Source of the DNA: Hyphococcus sp. | GTDB taxonomy: Bacteria > Pseudomonadota > Alphaproteobacteria > Caulobacterales > Parvularculaceae | Assembly: GCA_021776415.1 (NCBI GenBank) | Contig: JAJFFY010000003.1 | Location: forward strand, 24,630-88,629 | DNA: 64,000 bases | Direction: 5' to 3' | Part shown: piece after piece, positions 62,591 through 64,000 of the stretch | How the letters are laid out: each line of letters begins with the position of its first letter | Numbering within the stretch: the stretch's first letter is position 1 | Made by a program: the position numbers and the translations under genes | The notes under the pieces: generated by a model | Told to the model about the DNA's origin: nothing | The model's database searches: none | Seen by the model: only the letters and a program-made list of their open reading frames with translations

Positions 62591-62949
62591 CAACGCCCCC
62601 GTACTGCGCCAGCGCATAGCCAGCTCAAGACGATGCGCCGGACCATCCCCCTGGCCGGACGCTGCTATAAAATTTCGCGCGCACCTTTTAAAAGCATCAA
62701 GCCAGCCCATAGCCCTCAGCCAGCGCGCAACATTGATTTTGAGCGGATACAGGTGCGCAGGTCAACCGGCAAGCCCCAGGCTTTTTGCATTGCATCAAGA
62801 TTTGCGCATGGATGTTACAAATGACGCAAATAGCCAGTTTGCGCCGATGTGCCACGCTTGCAGTCGCACCATAAGGGGCATATTTTCCCCCTTCTCAATT
62901 TCAAGAGCAAGCGTTCGCGCTGGCGGGATTCAATTAAGGACGGACAGAA
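62591..62949. promoter_or_regulatory. Divergent control region of the sphingolipid operon and the hydroxylase gene
   Basis: About 240-360 bp depending on the ligase start, with no convincing gene. It contains an inverted repeat ATTTGCG (62800-62806) and CGCAAAT (62825-62831), plus a further TTTGCGC at 62838-62844, a possible operator. The hydroxylase ATG is preceded by AAGGACGGACAGAA. No known promoter motif was identified. Confidence 0.4.
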
Positions 62950-63717
62950 ATGCAGGTTTTTGTTGGCTATAAAGCTTGGAAAGAGAAGGAATACCTCCTT
63001 AATCGCATGGATTTTAGCGATCTAGTACGGGCTTATGCGAGCTATCCGGCGATTCAGGTCTATGCCGTGATCCTGGTGGCGGGCCTGGTGGTTGGGTTTG
63101 CGGCCATGAGCTCATTTATCGCTTTTGCCGCATCTTTTGTGGTTGGCGCGCTGCTTTTCCAGATCGCCTGGTATGGTGTTCACCGTTTGGTTCTGCATGG
63201 CAGCTGGATGTATAAAACGCCCCACCTCGCCAAACTATGGAAGCGCGTGCATTACGACCATCACCGTTTTCCAAATGATCTGTCGGTGCTGTTTGGCGGG
63301 CTTCACACTACTCTGCCTACGATCTTGTTCGTTGCAGGGCCGATAGGATACCTAATCCACGGGGCCTCTGGGGCTGCCGGCGCGATCTCAGGCACGGTGT
63401 TGATGACCTGCGTCACCGAATTTCTCCATGCCGGCGAGCATCTCGCCTTCGAGCCGAAGTCGAAATTTTGGAAAGACCTCAAAAAGCGCCACCTGGCCCA
63501 TCATTTTCATAATGAAGATGGAAATTACGGGATTTCTGAATTTTTCTGGGATCGGGTTTTTGGCACTTTTTACGCCGAAACCGCCGACCGCCCGCGTAGC
63601 CCAACCGCCCGCAACCTTGGTTACACAGACGAAATGGCCGAGATATACCCTTGGGTTAAAGAGGCGACCGACGCCGAGCCAGACGATAAACAGGCGATGC
63701 GATCACGCGCGGCTTAA
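62950..63717 (+). CDS. Sterol desaturase / fatty acid hydroxylase superfamily membrane enzyme
   Basis: A 255-residue membrane-bound diiron oxygenase-type protein. Histidine clusters: 'HRLVLHG' (about 78-84), 'HYDHHRFPND' (about 101-110), and 'HLAHHFHNEDGNYG' (about 180-193), with more in 'EFLHAGEHLAFEP'. Hydrophobic segments lie near 35-75 and 117-150. Such enzymes hydroxylate fatty acids or ceramides, or carotenoids and sterols. The divergent position next to the ceramide operon suggests hydroxylation of the sphingolipid chain; this is inference. Confidence 0.82.
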   Translation: MQVFVGYKAWKEKEYLLNRMDFSDLVRAYASYPAIQVYAVILVAGLVVGFAAMSSFIAFAASFVVGALLFQIAWYGVHRLVLHGSWMYKTPHLAKLWKRVHYDHHRFPNDLSVLFGGLHTTLPTILFVAGPIGYLIHGASGAAGAISGTVLMTCVTEFLHAGEHLAFEPKSKFWKDLKKRHLAHHFHNEDGNYGISEFFWDRVFGTFYAETADRPRSPTARNLGYTDEMAEIYPWVKEATDAEPDDKQAMRSRAA

Positions 63718-63925
63718 TCTGACCGCAAATTCACATTCTTTCTCATATTTTTCGCGTTGCTGCGACAACCGGCCAAGTTTGGGTTGATTTTAACCGGCGG
63801 CTTTGCCAGTTTCCGCGCGGACATTCATCGGGGCCTGGTTGAAGCGCGCGCGTGCGTACACGTCGCTGCGGCCATATCAGCAATCACCCCACGATTACTG
63901 AACCTACTCCCAGGAGAGAAATAAC

Positions 63926-64000
63926 ATGAGCATGTCGCTTTGGTTGGTCATTTTGGCCGGCTTGGCAGCCATCGGATATGGCGCCTTCACCATCAATTCC
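63926..64000 (+). CDS. hppA: Probable membrane-bound H+-translocating pyrophosphatase, N-terminal fragment
   Basis: The first 25 codons only; the gene runs past the right edge. The visible protein is one hydrophobic helix, 'SLWLVILAGLAAIGYGAFTINS', which matches the first helix of proton-pumping pyrophosphatases (typically ALxALxYGxxTIxxI). GGAGAGAAATAAC precedes the ATG as ribosome-binding site. The call rests on one helix and could be wrong; any membrane protein with a similar N-terminus would fit. Confidence 0.5.
   Translation, partial: MSMSLWLVILAGLAAIGYGAFTINS

Overview
The window is an origin-proximal stretch of an alphaproteobacterial chromosome. The likely group is Caulobacterales/Maricaulales/Parvularculales: the genes are GC-rich, and the hemE-ppsR junction carries CtrA boxes and GANTC (CcrM) sites. 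Two parS motifs lie inside mnmG and mnmE, and a compact bacterial sphingolipid operon closes the window. No insertion sequence, prophage or CRISPR array was seen.

Region 1 (1-15.9 kb): mnmG (partial) and mnmE carry the two parS motifs, followed on the same strand by rho, hemJ and hemE. This is the conserved origin-side cluster, but about 10 kb of other genes separates mnmE from rho (DUF6489, a DUF2799 lipoprotein, quinone oxidoreductase, phosphodiesterase lipoprotein, membrane LuxR regulator with a DUF4199 protein, MATE pump, PilZ protein, GST, gamma-glutamyltransferase, amidohydrolase). The 386-bp hemE-ppsR gap is the best oriC candidate.

Region 2 (15.9-26.6 kb): ppsR-maf-aroE-coaE form a tight operon running away from the putative origin. 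They are followed by a hydrolase, a PfkB/adenosine kinase, a small lipoprotein, an AmpG-like permease, a hybrid histidine kinase and comM.

Region 3 (26.8-34.4 kb): two large co-directional genes encode a SLOG-like plus four-TM (SLATT/DUF4231-like) protein and a TIR-like - TM - formylglycine-generating-enzyme-fold protein. They sit directly before dnaK-dnaJ. This TIR/SLOG pairing, reminiscent of Thoeris logic, is the best candidate for an undescribed system.

Region 4 (34.4-55.3 kb): small regulators with neighbours (AraC + membrane protein, HxlR + MAPEG + DUF3088, ArsR + SRPBCC), then dapB, a UbiH-type hydroxylase, an Amt transporter, ftsK, a LuxI/FeeM-like acyltransferase, a heme-oxygenase-like diiron protein under a CtrA box, a histidine kinase with a degenerate ATPase domain, Coq4, tRNA-Gly(GCC), a ProX-type deacylase, CnoX/Lon-N/Trm112, a CelD-like GNAT, AMP nucleosidase and an AraC pseudogene.

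Region 5 (55.3-64 kb): an esterase, then a ceramide/sphingolipid operon (bCerS-like acyltransferase, DUF2141, Spt, acyl carrier protein, CerR-like reductase, acyl-AMP ligase). It is divergent from a fatty-acid/sterol hydroxylase, and the window ends in the start of a probable H+-pyrophosphatase gene. All assignments come from reading the sequence; no database search was run.
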